64,000 bases of DNA. It comes from Silene conica (lineage: Eukaryota; Streptophyta; Magnoliopsida; Caryophyllales; Caryophyllaceae). Below the pieces are notes generated by a model. The model had not been told where the DNA came from, did not search any database, and saw only the letters and a list, made by a program, of their open reading frames with translations. How positions within the stretch are numbered: position 1 is the first letter of the stretch; every line of letters begins with the position of its first letter. The translations under genes were made by a program, and so were the position numbers. Shown one piece after another: positions 10,975-22,879 of this stretch. Where the stretch lies: NCBI GenBank assembly GCA_029255685.2, contig CM055311.2, positions 9,607,031 to 9,671,030 of the forward strand. The letters are read 5' to 3'.

Positions 10975-11807
10975 TAAGGATGTCAATAGGGCGGGTCTTG
11001 GCGGGTCTAACCCGCACCCGCCCCACGTGGGGCGGGTGTGGGTAATAATTTGGCGGGTCGTGGGGCGGGGATGGGTTTCAAAAGCATCATTCGTCGCGGG
11101 TCGCGGGGCGGGTGCGGGTTTCACATGAGACCCGGCCCATAACACCCCGCCCCACACCCACCCCGCTCACCCCGCTTATACCCACCTAATAAATAATAAT
11201 ATATAATAGTAATATATAAGAATAATAAGATAAAATAAATATAACTTAAAATAATAAAAAAAAAACTTCTAATAAATTAAATATATCCTACCCAGCTACC
11301 CACTTCCCCATGCCCAAACAAGTAAATAAGTAAAATAACCCACTAACCCAGACTACCCACTTCCCCGGTCCAATAAGGCAATAAACAATAATCATTCGTA
11401 AATCGTTATCACTACATCCAGGTCATTCACTAACTACCCAAATTCCCCCAAATCCCCATTTTCCCAAACTGATAAAACAAACGGAGCTGAAGAACTGAAG
11501 ATGAAGAATCGAAGAGTATTTGTTGTGTAGTTTTGTTTACTCTTCTAGTACTCTGTCAGAATTTGCGCTTTGGGCTACTGTTTGTGCATGTTTTTGGTGG
11601 TATATTTGTATGTAAAACCGTTTTATGGCTCCTCGGACTCTAGTTAATTGAATGTTAAGGCATTTTGCGAAAACTTATTTGTATAAGTAGTACGACATGT
11701 ATATTTTAGATTTACGATTTACATTTCGTGAGAAGATAGGCGGGTCAACGGGTCCCCGTGGGGCGGGGATGGTTTTGAATAGTTCAACCCGCCGCGGGTC
11801 GAACTGT
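10975..11807 (+). mobile_element. GC-rich hAT-type MITE, truncated (GGGCGGG family)
   Basis: It begins TAAGGATGTCAATAGGGCGG and continues with repeats of GGCGGGT and its inverse ACCCGCCC, then an AT-rich centre, and ends with another GC-rich block (GGGGCGGGGATGG, 11755-11775). The start and composition match the complete element at 28697-29281, which has an 8-bp TSD. The terminal inverted repeat on the right is missing here. Confidence 0.6.
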
Positions 11808-12457
11808 TTTACTTTATATGTCTGTTTTTGTCCGTAAACACCAATATGAGCTGATAACTCAGGTGATTATTTTGGTAGTTGAAGGATGGAAGGTTCAATA
11901 TTACATAAGTCAAGCGTTTGACTGATCAATAACAAATATGGGTATATGATATCGCATAGGACACAGTGACCACAACATAGAGTCCTAAATGTTAAGATAC
12001 ATTAGGTGCCTGGTCGTGGATGAGACGTCTATTGTGATTCCTAACGTCGGTTCTTTTGACCATTGTTTATTTCATGCGATATAGACAATTTTTGGGTGGT
12101 TTAGGTTTCTGTCCTAGGTCGCACCGTAAAAGGAGGCCAATTGGACTTTTACTAAGCCATTTCATGTTCTGCTTCCATCGGCAGGTTATAAGTCAAGGAA
12201 AATATCCAGCCTTTATCAGGTTTTATATACATTTCTCAGGGCCACTCGAGGAGTAGTAACTTAAACGCATGGCCATGCTCGAATATGATTTGTATCAGTT
12301 ATGTTACTCTCTAGTCGAGGAAACCACTCTTGATATGATTACTTGGGAGATACGACCTTGTAAGGTGAGACTTTGCAATTTGTCTTCCATTGAGTGGGAG
12401 AATAATTTATAGATATGAGAATCGTAATCGCACACACTTGTAGGACAAGTGGGAGAT
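11808..12457 (+). other. 3' untranslated region and polypurine tract of Copia element B
   Basis: Non-coding. It ends in the polypurine tract GACAAGTGGGAGAT at 12444-12457, directly before the LTR. The segment from 12270 on (Copia 3' region with GAGGAAACCAC, CATTGAGTGGGAG, GGACAAGTGGGAG) corresponds in inverse orientation to 48227-48350 of the other Copia element. Confidence 0.6.
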
Positions 12458-13398
12458 TGTTGGAGTAAATGTCCCCCACAGTGTGTGATTATTTGAATAA
12501 ATCTTGTTACAGGATCACACAGGGATACTTAATATATTAATCAGTTGGTTAACATTTATCGATAACGATTGGCTCACTAGTAGTTTGACGTTACTGTCAT
12601 ATGATGGCGATAATCAACTGATCCCTAAAGGTCACACCTATAGGATAGCACTGAGAAATGTGATTATATATTGATATAATTACGTAAATGCTAAACTTAG
12701 CTAAATGTAGTTAAGTAGATGATAAAAATTTAATAATAATTAGGAGAAATGAATTAAATGTTAATTCTAATAAATATATAAAAATATTATATTTATTAAT
12801 TATATTTTAATATATGATATTTTAGAATAATATAATTGGGTTAATTAATTATAAGATAATTAATTAATGTTCTCCGGGAATTATAATTGTACACTGAAAA
12901 TTATTAAAATATGTATGATATTTTAAGAAAATTCGGAATAAGGAAACTGACTTAGAATATTACTCGTATAATATAAGGAGGTTTCCTAATAGAAGTACAA
13001 TACCAACACAAACCAAAACCCTATAAGAAGGGGATTTCGGCCGTGTGGTAGGAGAACGAAAAAAAAAAGTTGTTTTCTCTCTTGTTCTCTTTGATCAGTT
13101 TATCATCTTAAAATCTCAAAACAAATCCTCTAAGATAATTAATAGTAATTTAGGAGGAGCTTTGAAGGGATCTTTCTCAGTCATCTTGGGTGCAATCTAA
13201 GGAAAACTTCTACCTTAAAGTTTGGGTTTATACTAGGCTGTTCTTAGGCCGATCTCATATAGGACTAAAGGTTAATTCTATATTCTTGACTGCTTAATTT
13301 TTGCAATTGAGGTTTTATTGAATCGTTTTTGATATAATCCTTGGCAGTATTAATATGATTAATATTTTTATAAGTAATTTAAGAAATTATTTTCTACA
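12458..13398 (+). repeat. 3' LTR of Copia element B
   Basis: Starts TGTTGGAGTAAATGTCC right after a polypurine tract and ends at TTATTTTCTACA, about 941 bp. It contains the block TGACGTTACTGTCATATGA...ATCAACTGATCCCTAAAGG shared with the other Copia LTRs here, and a TATA-like CCCTATAAGAAGG near 13020. No primer site follows, so it is a 3' LTR. The exact end is inferred from the TG...CA rule. Confidence 0.65.
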
Positions 13399-15159
13399 AG
13401 TTTTGGTCATTTATTTGGATTTTGTTTGCAAATGAATGCAAAGACTATTTCGTATTAAGTTCCTCAGAAAAAGAATGCATAAATTTATTGGTCAGTTGAC
13501 TTTGTCTCAAATGATTAAGATGATATATATTTGTGTATTAGCTTTTATATTGAATAAACTTTTAAATATATTTCAAATTCTATAAATCATTTGTTTGATG
13601 ATTTTGTTGGAATGATGTAATTAATGTGTTATGCCAAAATTACATAGGAGAACAAGTTTATCTTTGTTAATTGGTGACATGTTGGTATTTAGAAGAAAAA
13701 TACAGTTTTTATTTCTAAACCTTTGCTCAAAAGCTAGAAACGATTAAGTATTGTTTCTTGTTCTAGTGTAGTTGGTATTTTGATGTGTACCTTGTTTAGC
13801 ACAAAGGTGAACATCAATATGAGATTGTTAAGTATATGTTGCTAAACAATTCTCTACACGTACAATGATATGTAATCAAAAGTTTTTTTTAAACTTTGGC
13901 TTTGTGACAAGAGTAAATTAGTTCTTGTGTAGGACTAAGAGTTGTCTTCAAGTAATATCAACTAACAAGATGGTTGACACATTATTTAATAAGATGTGTT
14001 CTTAATTAGTTCATGTATTGAGCTAATTTGTGCCAAAAAGTCAACTTAAGTTTTAATCTTGTTGAGTTGTGGATGTGTTTGATGATGGACATTTTTTAGA
14101 TACAAATTTGTATCTTATAGAAATGTTCATATGCATTTATTGCATGATGAGGCACATAAGATATCACCAAGCTTTTAGATTGTCTAGTCACACAGGTAAT
14201 CGCCTTGACACTTATGGAGTGGACAAGATAAGACTGAGTCAAGTTAACACTTATTGAGTGTTCGAGATTATATTTGTACATGAGTTGTATGAAAAAGATA
14301 TTGACTCGTTATATAGTCGCCTTAGTAAGTCTATGATGAGACTTTTGTAGTCGAAGTATGACAAGACACCCTATTTTCATACTAAAGCTTTGAACCGAAT
14401 CACAAGTGTCAGATTGGATATGTGTTATCAATCTAGTGGCTTGAGTTAGATATTTGAGTAGTATCTAGACTTATGATTCGCACAACATGGAATCGTGAAT
14501 GCCCACCGTAGTGGGAACTATATTGTGACACATATATCATACTATGTATGTTATTAAGTCGACCGTTAGGAGTGACCATGATTCCATACTTTGTCACTAT
14601 GTGATCCTATGGACTCTGTTGTCCAACTTTGTTCGATGCCCTTTGACTTGGAGCTATGATATGAAGTTAATTATTGATGTTGCTACTTTAATATGAATTC
14701 TAAGGGCCTAAAAGATTAAGGTTCAACGGATTATGTTAGGAAAGTAGTTAAGTTGAGATGGATTATTATTAGTGTCTGAGGAATAATGATCAATTCAACT
14801 TCACCATAATTTCCTGGTCAGGGGTTATATTGTGTATATAACTAAATGATTATGATACCATATAGGGACTATGTATGCTAACGGTGATTTTTGAACGATT
14901 TGGGGTATTGATAATGTCAAAGTGTTATGTTAGTTTTGATGTTAATTTAATATAACGCTCATTTGTTACTTTATGGTCGCACACCCCATTTTCCTTATGA
15001 AACCTAAGAGATTGTTTATATTGGAGTTGTGTTGTCATAAACATGGTTGTGTGACCAAGTGGGGGTATTATTTTGGCTTTGTGATCAAGTAAGAGTGTTG
15101 GTTAGTTTATGTGACTAAACAACAATACTACCATGGGTTTAGTCGCCGAGTGGGAGTAT
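13399..15159 (+). other. Older Copia-like 3' region, non-coding
   Basis: No credible gene. The right part (15040-15159) has four degenerate copies of a unit like TTTGTGACCAAGTGGGAGTATT, each resembling a polypurine tract. The last lies just before a probable LTR at 15160. This suggests the 3' untranslated region of a worn Copia element into which element B inserted. Confidence 0.35.
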
Positions 15160-15553
15160 TGTATTTAATAAGATTTTAATAACGGCCATAATCAATTTGG
15201 TTGTTTATTATCCTCTTTATCACCATATTAATCTACCGGATATGGTGTGACTTAATGGGTGTTTATGGTGCTTCTCTAAGTCCTCTTGTAACTCCTTTAT
15301 GTGAGGTGATTATAAATAAGATAAAATATATGGTTTGTGTAATCATTATGTTCATCTTATACAACACATAATACACGAAAAAAGTACAATCTGTAGAGGC
15401 TAAGTCTACCATCGTTACGAGACTTGAGATTTGGGGCGTGGAAATATTCTGGGACACCAGTAGCCGCCGGAGGTATGATATACGGTAGTGGGCAGTTAGC
15501 GAACACAATGATCTGATCGCTTCCAAATAAAGGTATGTCCTTGTTTTCCTACA
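15160..15553 (+). repeat. Probable short Copia-type LTR
   Basis: About 394 bp starting TGTATTTAATAAGATTTT after a purine-rich CGAGTGGGAGTAT and ending TTGTTTTCCTACA. It contains a TATA-like TATAAATAAGATAAAATA at about 15310. No partner LTR is in the window, so this rests on the adjoining polypurine-like tract and TG...CA ends only. Confidence 0.4.
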
Positions 15554-16011
15554 GTTACAAATGATAATCCTTCTTAGTGTATGTACTCGAGGGCATAAAT
15601 TATGAAAGATGGCAAATTTTCCCATAGTGAAGGAAGTTATTGTTTATTATTTGACATTTTTCCCTTATTAACATAGGTGAAAAATAATAAGACGAGTGAA
15701 GATCATCAAATTTTCAGGAGAAGAAAGAAGAGAAATGATAGACGATCTATTAATATGGACTTGTTAGCATTTTTTAGGGTCATTGGTTATCATGTATTCT
15801 GTTATCATGAAATATTAGCTTACATTAGTGAAAACTTGAATTATATATTGGAAATATGTATGTAGATACAACACTTAGCACCTTGGTTTTTGTTATAAAA
15901 AAGACCAAGTTATTTTTGCTTCGATTTGTTATGATATTTGAATTATATTTATGACTGCAGGTTTGTAGAACACTAGTTGTATAGTAATTGGACGAATGAA
16001 CATTATTTCTA
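15554..16011. other. AT-rich stretch, nothing identified
   Basis: No gene, inverted repeat or LTR boundary I can support. Short open frames look random. Confidence 0.5.
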
Positions 16012-17665
16012 ACTTGGACAAAAGGCATGGCCTTTGGCTACGGTTGTGCAACCGTGGCATTAAATGGACTTATGGCTATGGTTATTAGCCTTAAATGTAC
16101 CTATGATTACGGTTATTAATTACTAACTCTGGCAAAAGAATGAACTTATGGCTACAGATATTAATTACTAACCGTAGCAAAAAAGGGACTTATAGCTACG
16201 ATTATTAATTACTAACCCTAGCAAAAAAAATGGACTTATGGCTATGGCTGTCAACCGTAGCCATTTCTCTACTACCGAAGGTGTTAGGTTTGTTATACTC
16301 GCCCTATTATAAAATTAGTCATACTAATTTTACTTAACGAATTAACCCTTTAATTTATGTCAAGATCTTTATGCATGCAAATTAAATGCGGAAATTAAAG
16401 ATTCGGACCCTTACATACGGTCCACATATAAGCTAGGATGATCCTCCATGGAGCAACCAAAATAGCTTGCCTCCTTTACGATGCACCCAAGACTTACCCT
16501 TAACACCGAAGATCTCACAGACTAGGTGATAAATAATCGGTTTCCTCAAAACCGAGTTCTAATCGTATTAGAACAACAATCGAAAATACTACAACTATTA
16601 TAGTTTTATTATAATTTTATTATAAATTACTACTAGTAGTAAATAATATTTTCTTACTAGAAAATATTTAAGAGGATTTTATGAGTTTTTCTTTACTCTA
16701 GAAAAATAAGCATGGGTTAGAATGAGAAATCATGTGAACAAATCACATATATGTTGAGGGATGTTGAGTGTGGCGTGAGGTAGTGTGTTTGGTAAGGGTT
16801 AGATGCTCTTTTTGTCTTACCTAAAAGCTTAGGGTTGCATGCCTACTCCCTTGGGCATCAAGGCAAAACATCATTATGTTTTTAAGGGTATTTGATAAGC
16901 AACAATAAGCCCTTTAAACCACCACCAAAACCATCACCCATAATATGTAAAATGGACTTCATTTTACAAAATTGTAATTTGTACAATTGTGTGACATGTG
17001 ACATCCTTTGTCACAAATACAATTGTATTAATTTAAAATACATATTTATCAAATAAATATTATTTCTAAATTAATTAAATCATAGTTAACAAATTTATTT
17101 AGTAATTCATAATTACCGTCTCAAAATATGGTTATTATAATAATCGTCAATACGATATACAACATTTGTAATAACCATGAACCCTTTCATTCTAATTTCG
17201 ACATTTCATAAATATCGATAAATATTTGACAATTGACATGTTTCAATTTCAAATATAAATCTTACATTAAGATTCATCCTCTGATTTCTCGATGTTTGAT
17301 TTTAAAGAATATGATCAACTCGTATCGTATACAATTGATCAATATATCAATTAAGGGGATTGTCCTATAGGTGTGACCTAAAGGGATCAACTGACCACCA
17401 TCGTCATACGACAGTAATGTCAAACTCTAGTCAGTCAATCATTACCGATTAATGTTGGTCAGTTAACTATATAATATCGGATCATCCATTGCATATTCTC
17501 TCTATGAGATTTACAAATGATATTTATCATTGACGTGATCGCACTATTGTTGAGGACACTTACTCCAACAGAAGGTTACCCCTGATTTGCTACGGTTGCA
17601 CAACCGTAGCCATATGGTGTTTTTAACCGTGGTCGTATCGCTCGTATGTCATTTTTGTACTAGTG
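16012..17665. mobile_element. Small CACTA-like element with GGCTACGGTT repeats, split by a solo LTR
   Basis: The right end, inverse-complemented, reads CACTAGTACAAAAATGACAT, a CACTA-type terminus. A weaker match (AACTTGGACAAAAGGCATGG) lies near 16012 on the left. Between them are repeats of GGCTACGGTT / AACCGTAGCC, including the hairpin GGCTACGGTTG-TG-CAACCGTGGC. The Copia solo LTR 16282-17571 interrupts it. Without that insert it would be about 360 bp. No clean 3-bp TSD was seen, so the left boundary is tentative. Confidence 0.55.
16282..17571 (-). mobile_element. Solo LTR of a Copia element
   Basis: A 1,290-bp LTR in minus orientation, from TGTTAGGTTTGTTATACTC to CACTTACTCCAACA, flanked on both sides by GAAGG (16277-16281 and 17572-17576), a perfect 5-bp TSD. 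It shares several blocks with the LTRs of the Copia element at 44618-62879, such as GATGCACCCAAGAC and the GACCACCATCGTCATACGAC region. A solo LTR is the remnant left after recombination between the two LTRs of a full element. Confidence 0.92.
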
Positions 17666-17686
17666 AGGGAAATAATTTTAAACTAA

Positions 17687-18446
17687 GACCATCCCTAAGC
17701 AGAAGGTCACACTAATCGGTCACCGGCATTTTTACTCTTATTTTCACCTTAATTTTCTTGATGACCCACTTTCAACTCATTTGTACCCTCCCAAGCAGAA
17801 GGTCACGACCTAGGTCATCAACCTAATCATTTTTCACTCATTTTCCATTTTCCAATAAATTACTACATTCTTTACCCTACCAAAACCGCACTCTTAATTT
17901 TCTATTTTTTATTTACTAACATATTATAAATAGGTTATTTTTGTAATTTTGATAAAATAAAAACTATTCCAATATTTTTAGTACATATGGCTAAAAATTT
18001 TATTAAATAACAATATTTAAATTTTAAAAACTAAAAAGGCAATTTTATTGACAATAAATAAAAATTACTAAAAACAAGATTTGACATAAATCAATGTGCT
18101 TACATAAAAATAAAAAATAAAACATTAAATATTAAGAAAAAATGCATTTAAAATTGATTCTAGTCACGGAAGTTTTGCCAAATATGCAGTCAGATAATTT
18201 TTCAGAGCGACATGGGTGGCACGATCACAAATCTCGCCATAAATTTCTATGTATCATTAATAATGTAAGTCAATAACATTGTGACACTTGTAAGGTCACC
18301 ACCATATTTCAAGGTCACAAATTGACCTCCAAATCTTCGAGGTCACTAAAATTAACACAACGTCACCAAAATTAGTTACTTAATTATGTCATTACCATGA
18401 ATCAACAAAGTCGTGACTTCCTTGGCAACCTTGCTTGGGGATGGTC
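17687..18446. mobile_element. Tourist-like MITE (PIF/Harbinger type)
   Basis: A 760-bp element with terminal inverted repeats GACCATCCCTAAGCAGAAGG and, inverted at the right, GACCATCCCCAAGCAAGG. It is flanked by TAA on both sides (17684-17686 and 18447-18449), the trinucleotide TSD of PIF/Harbinger elements. The interior repeats AAGGTCAC-like motifs and has no coding capacity. Confidence 0.8.
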
Positions 18447-18528
18447 TAACAATTTTTGTTTACAAATTTTATTTGTAGTAAGCGGTTACTAACAACTAAC
18501 AAGGATGTCATTTTTTGTTACTGTCTTA

Positions 18529-18920
18529 GGCTATGTTTAGTAAACAGCGGATTAATATTGGCAGAGACAGATTTAGAAGGCAGATTTGACTAATAGAATG
18601 ATTTAGTAGATTTGACTAACAGATTTATCTAGCAGAATAATTTTAGAGATATTTGGTAATTGACAGTTTAGATTAGCAAATTGTTTAGCATCTATGTAAA
18701 ATGTCATATAAGGATATGGGGAAATTATTTATTAAATATAAAAGGAAGGTTAGAATACTATTAAGAAGGTAAAGAAGACGGTTTTTTTCTTTCCAATCCA
18801 CTTATCCAATATGCTAGTAGGAGCAACGTATTGTAAAATAGCATATTTGATCCCAATATACTATTTCAATATGTCATTAACCAAACGCTCAAAATAGCAT
18901 ATTCATAAGTCAAACATGGT
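18529..18920. mobile_element. Tourist-like MITE, right end missing
   Basis: Starts TTA|GGCTATGTTTAGTAAACAGC and follows the same plan as the complete MITE at 26376-26718: GCAGATT-rich blocks, AATATGCTA units, and CATATTCATAAGTCAAAC corresponding to TATATTGATAAGTCAACC. The right inverted repeat is absent. Confidence 0.55.
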
Positions 18921-18956
18921 TTTTTTTGGAACACGAAAGAAAGGTTTACATACAAA

Positions 18957-19700
18957 CTACCCGACCCGCCGGGTCAGACATTTCATCACATTATTTGAAC
19001 AAGAAAATAAACTTATGACGAGATTGGTATAGATGATAGGTCTCTTGGGGGGACGATCTGATCTCTCCAACTGAACGAAGACTTCTTTTCTCTTCTTTAT
19101 CAGCTGAGCTTCCGAGGAGTACTTGCAACAAGACACACTAACGCCACGGGAACGTAGAAACTTTCTGGAAGGAGATCTACTTGTAGGAAAAGTAGATAAA
19201 TTGTGTCTCGGAGATTCATCCCTTTGGCTCTGATTTTTCCGAAAGGCGGGAGTTCTCATCTTCTCCCTCACATGGCAAGTAGTAGGGAATCTGCGTGGGA
19301 TATAAGTAGGGGGGACACGTAGCAGATTACGAACTAAAGAATTCTTGCTCTTCTGGGCTGGCCGAAAAACAAAAGGGTCGATTACCATTGAGGTCAGAAT
19401 AGGCCAGAGGGCAAGTAGAGATAGAGGATGACTTATTTTCCAAAACTAGAGGCTCATCAACTCAAAGGCACTCGTGAGGGTCATGGGTTGTAAAAGAGGA
19501 GAAATTATCTCCAGAAGAGGAGGGGCTCAAGCATGTATCACAAATGGAGGACTTCCTTGCCATAGTATTTATTTCTGAAGGAGACACATTTTTCTTTTGC
19601 CCCCTCATCTTACGTTTTCGGGGTTTAGAGAGTCTCCTTTTCTTGTTCTTCTCCTTCTTACCGAATTCACATATACTTGTTTCCTCCTTCGTGGGCTCAG
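18957..19700 (-). other. Unidentified minus-strand coding-like segment
   Basis: A 143-residue open frame (18957-19388) and a further stretch to about 19700 have a coding-like composition rich in Ser, Arg and Lys, with segments such as LERSDRPPKRPIIYTNLV and, upstream, a lysine-arginine-rich patch. I recognise no domain. It directly precedes the Gypsy element at 19873 and may be a worn transposon ORF or a host pseudogene fragment. Confidence 0.25.
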
Positions 19701-19872
19701 AATGACTAATATGTTAAACCTCTCCAATATGCTGAAATTTGGTCAGTGTGTCATTACCAAATAGAGCCTAATACAAAGAGCGAGTTGTTATATTTCATTT
19801 TTGTGTCTCATATTGCGTTTCTTCAGGGGCGGCTTGGGCCAGGTTCTGGACTTCGGGCTTAGCAAAAAAACC

Positions 19873-20923
19873 TGATGAGGGAGCATGGGCTAAAAGAAAG
19901 GGTCGTGACCCACGATCTAAAAGGGAGCTAAAAATGTTCGAGTTGGGTTCGATAAGGAGATTCAAGTTAGCTTGGGAAGGCGTGTTGAAGGAGCAAGGGA
20001 AGCTTCGTGGGTAGGTGTACCAACCGTCCACCCTAGACGTGTGATGGGCCACACGTTTTTCTAGTCTTAATATTGTTAGTAGGATTATTTTAGTCTTAAT
20101 TATTTTGGGTTATTTAGTTTTATTAAGTTTGTTACAAATTTGTTAGTTATAATAAGTTTGTTACAAAAGTTAGTTAAGGTTGTTGGGAGTTTGTTATTAG
20201 GTTGTTAGGAGTTAGTTACAACCTAATCTTTTCTTTTCTTTTTATTATTTTATCTCTTATTTAAATAAGGATTATTTTAATCCATTAGGATAGAAGTAGG
20301 GTTTCTACTTTGAGGAGGAATACACGTTTGAGACGTGTGATGGCCGAGTATTATACTCGTGTTGTGCTTTCCTATTTGTGTGACGGATGACCTTACTATA
20401 AATAGACATCCTTAGTTTATGTTTTAGGTATCTTGAATTATTATTATTGAGTGCAAACTTAAAAACCAAAGTATCTGTGTGAGCTTTAAAGTTATCTATT
20501 GAGTATCTTAGTGAGCTTAGTCTTTAGGTTTAATCGTGGATTCGATTAAATTGTAGAATAATCAAACTTTCTTGGATTGGAGAGTAAGGTTATTATCTAT
20601 CCTTCTACAAATCATTCACCATATATTCAAAACATCGTTCCATCAATCTTTCATCAATCATCTTTGTTCACAACTTGTTTCGTGTGTCGTTCATCACCAC
20701 CACCACCGTACACCATCGTACACCACCGTGAGTCACCACCATCACCATTCGTCTACATCACCGTCGATCATCACCATCATTGTTGATCACCATCATTCAT
20801 TATTCGTTGTTTACGTTATTTTTATTGTTCTAATTCGTGATATTTCACATAGTTTATTATTCCGCTGCAACATTCGTATTTTTGTTGATCGTCTTATTTG
20901 ATTATCACCAACGATACGCATCA
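19873..20923 (+). repeat. 5' LTR of the CRM-like Gypsy element
   Basis: 1,051 bp, TG...CA. Near its 3' end (20690-20800) lies a CAC/CAT-rich stretch (CACCACCACCACCGTACACC, then CACCATCATTGTTGATCACC) that is also present in the other LTR. Confidence 0.85.
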
Positions 20924-20926
20924 AAT

Positions 20927-20938
20927 TGGTATCAGAGC
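20927..20938 (+). other. Primer-binding site, tRNA-Met type (CRM-like element)
   Basis: TGGTATCAGAGC three bases after the LTR end. Confidence 0.9.
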
Positions 20939-20991
20939 TTCGGCTCTTGGTCTAATTTTTATTACATCAGGTTCTTGGGAATTTTACTACA

Positions 20992-22175
20992 ATGGTGAAT
21001 ACTAGCGAAGGAGAATCGGGAGAGAAACCTTGGGAAGCAAATCATCTTGAACTTAAGGCTGAGATGCAAGAGCTTAAATACCTCATCAAGTCCATGATGA
21101 CCAAGGGAGGTAACAAGAGGATGGGAGAGTCTTGATCTAGAGCAGGTGAGTCCGAAGAAGAAGACGAAATCAAGGGAAGGATTTGGGACAAAAATGAAGA
21201 CGATCGTGGTCTCAAACTTGATATACCCGAATTCAAAGGTGACATGGATCCGAAAGATTTCTTGGATTGGCTTAGACAAACAGAACGAGTCTTTGAATAC
21301 AAGGAATATGATGACCGGAAACAATTCAAGGTTGCCATCTTAAAACTTGCCAAATATGATTCACTTTGGTATGAGAACTTAAAGAAACAAAGGAAGAAGC
21401 AAAAGAAGGAAAAGATCAAGTCTTGGGCTAATTAAAGAAACATATGATGAAGAGATTCCTACCAAGGGACTATGATCAAGAAAACTACTGAAAGCTCCAT
21501 TCTTTATCGCAGGATAATATGACCGTCTCAGAATACATTAAGGAGTTTGAAAGAATGACTATTGTATGTGATCTAGATGAGAGGGAGGAGTTAAAAGTAG
21601 TTAGATTTATTCGTGGTTTATCACCAACCCTAACTTCAAGGGTTGAAGTCCAAAACTATGATGACTATAATGATGTGTGCAGGATAGCCTTGAAATTTGA
21701 AAGACACGACAAGGCAAGGAAAGCAAGTATCTATAGTAAAAGCACAAGGGTCGGAGAAGGCTCATCATCATCTACTACTAACACCACGACTAAGGCTAGG
21801 GAGGCGGTTAAGGAGGAAGTCGGCGGCAAGGGTAAGGAGTCAGTCAAAACAAATATTCCTGATCCTAGAGGAAGCACCATAAGGAGATGCTATAGGTGTC
21901 AAGGCTATGGTCACATTGCGACGGATTGCCCACAAAAGAGGACCTTAACCATTCAAGAATTACAAGGTATGGTTCCTAATTTTGTTATGCCTGAGGTCGA
22001 GGAGGAAAAGGTAAAGGAGGATGGTTTAAAAATAAAGGCCGAGAGCGAAAGCGATGTGGAGTGTACTGTTTGGTTGTTAGTATTCTACATATGGAGGCTA
22101 CCACAAAGGAGGAGGAACAAAGAGAAAACATATTCCATACGAGATGTAAGGTTGAGGGGAAAAAGTGCGATTTAA
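20992..22175 (+). pseudogene. Gypsy gag (fossil)
   Basis: Gag-like coding region. The capsid part has DIPEFKGDMDPKDFLDWLRQ followed by a VFEYKEYDD-like motif and an SLWYENLK motif, typical of chromovirus gag. Its C-terminal part has one zinc knuckle, CYRCQGYGHIATDC (CX2CX4HX4C), which binds nucleic acid. It is a fossil with about two interruptions. The lineage (CRM-like) is inferred from the gag motifs and the LTR/ORF overlap. Confidence 0.75.
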
Positions 22176-22510
22176 TCATCGATAGTGGTTCTTGCACGAA
22201 TGTCGTATCCAAAACCTTAGTGTCGGAATTGGAATTGAGCATTAGGGCTAGGGACAAACCCTATAAACTTCAATGGTTAGATGGAGACCAAGGGGTGCGG
22301 GTTGAGAAGCAAGCCTTAATAGCATTCAATATAGGGCCTTATGAGGATAATTTATAGTGTGACGTTGTGCCCATGAGTGCGTGTCACATACTACTTGGGA
22401 GGCCGTGGCAATTTGATAGGAACGTTGTTCATGATGGGAGAATCAACGTGTATAGCGTAACTAAAGGGAAAACCACTTATCATCTCCAACCGTTATCTAT
22501 AAAAATCTAA
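22100..22510 (+). pseudogene. Gypsy aspartic protease (fossil)
   Basis: Encodes CDLIIDSGSCTNVVSKTLV, with the D-S-G active-site triad of retroviral-type aspartic proteases, and later ILLGRPWQFDRNVVHDG, the conserved flap-end motif of Gypsy proteases. The reverse transcriptase that normally follows is not present; sequence up to 22880 is Gly-rich and unrecognised. Confidence 0.75.
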
Positions 22511-22879
22511 ACCACCCGATTCTAAAAGGGAGAGCTTGGTTGCAATTTTTGGAGAAGATAAAGAGGCTAGTAAAGAGGGCGTGGGGTTGGAGGCACGGTC
22601 GGTTGTTTTGGGTGAGATTCATGGAGGCCATGGTGGGTGTGAGGGGTTGCCGAGCAAAGTGGAGTCGTTGTCAAGAGGGAAGGGCGTCAGGTTGGTTGAG
22701 TCCGGAGTTCACGGAGGTCCTAGGGACGTGAGTGTGGTTGGGCATGGTAATCACGGGAAGGTTGGGGCCGTGTGCTTGGATGGCCATGGGCTAGTTAGGT
22801 CACACGCGGGCTTGGCAAGGGCGAAGAGCAGATTACTCGATTTTAATCTGAGGTCAAATTCTCAAAAACAAAGAGAGTA

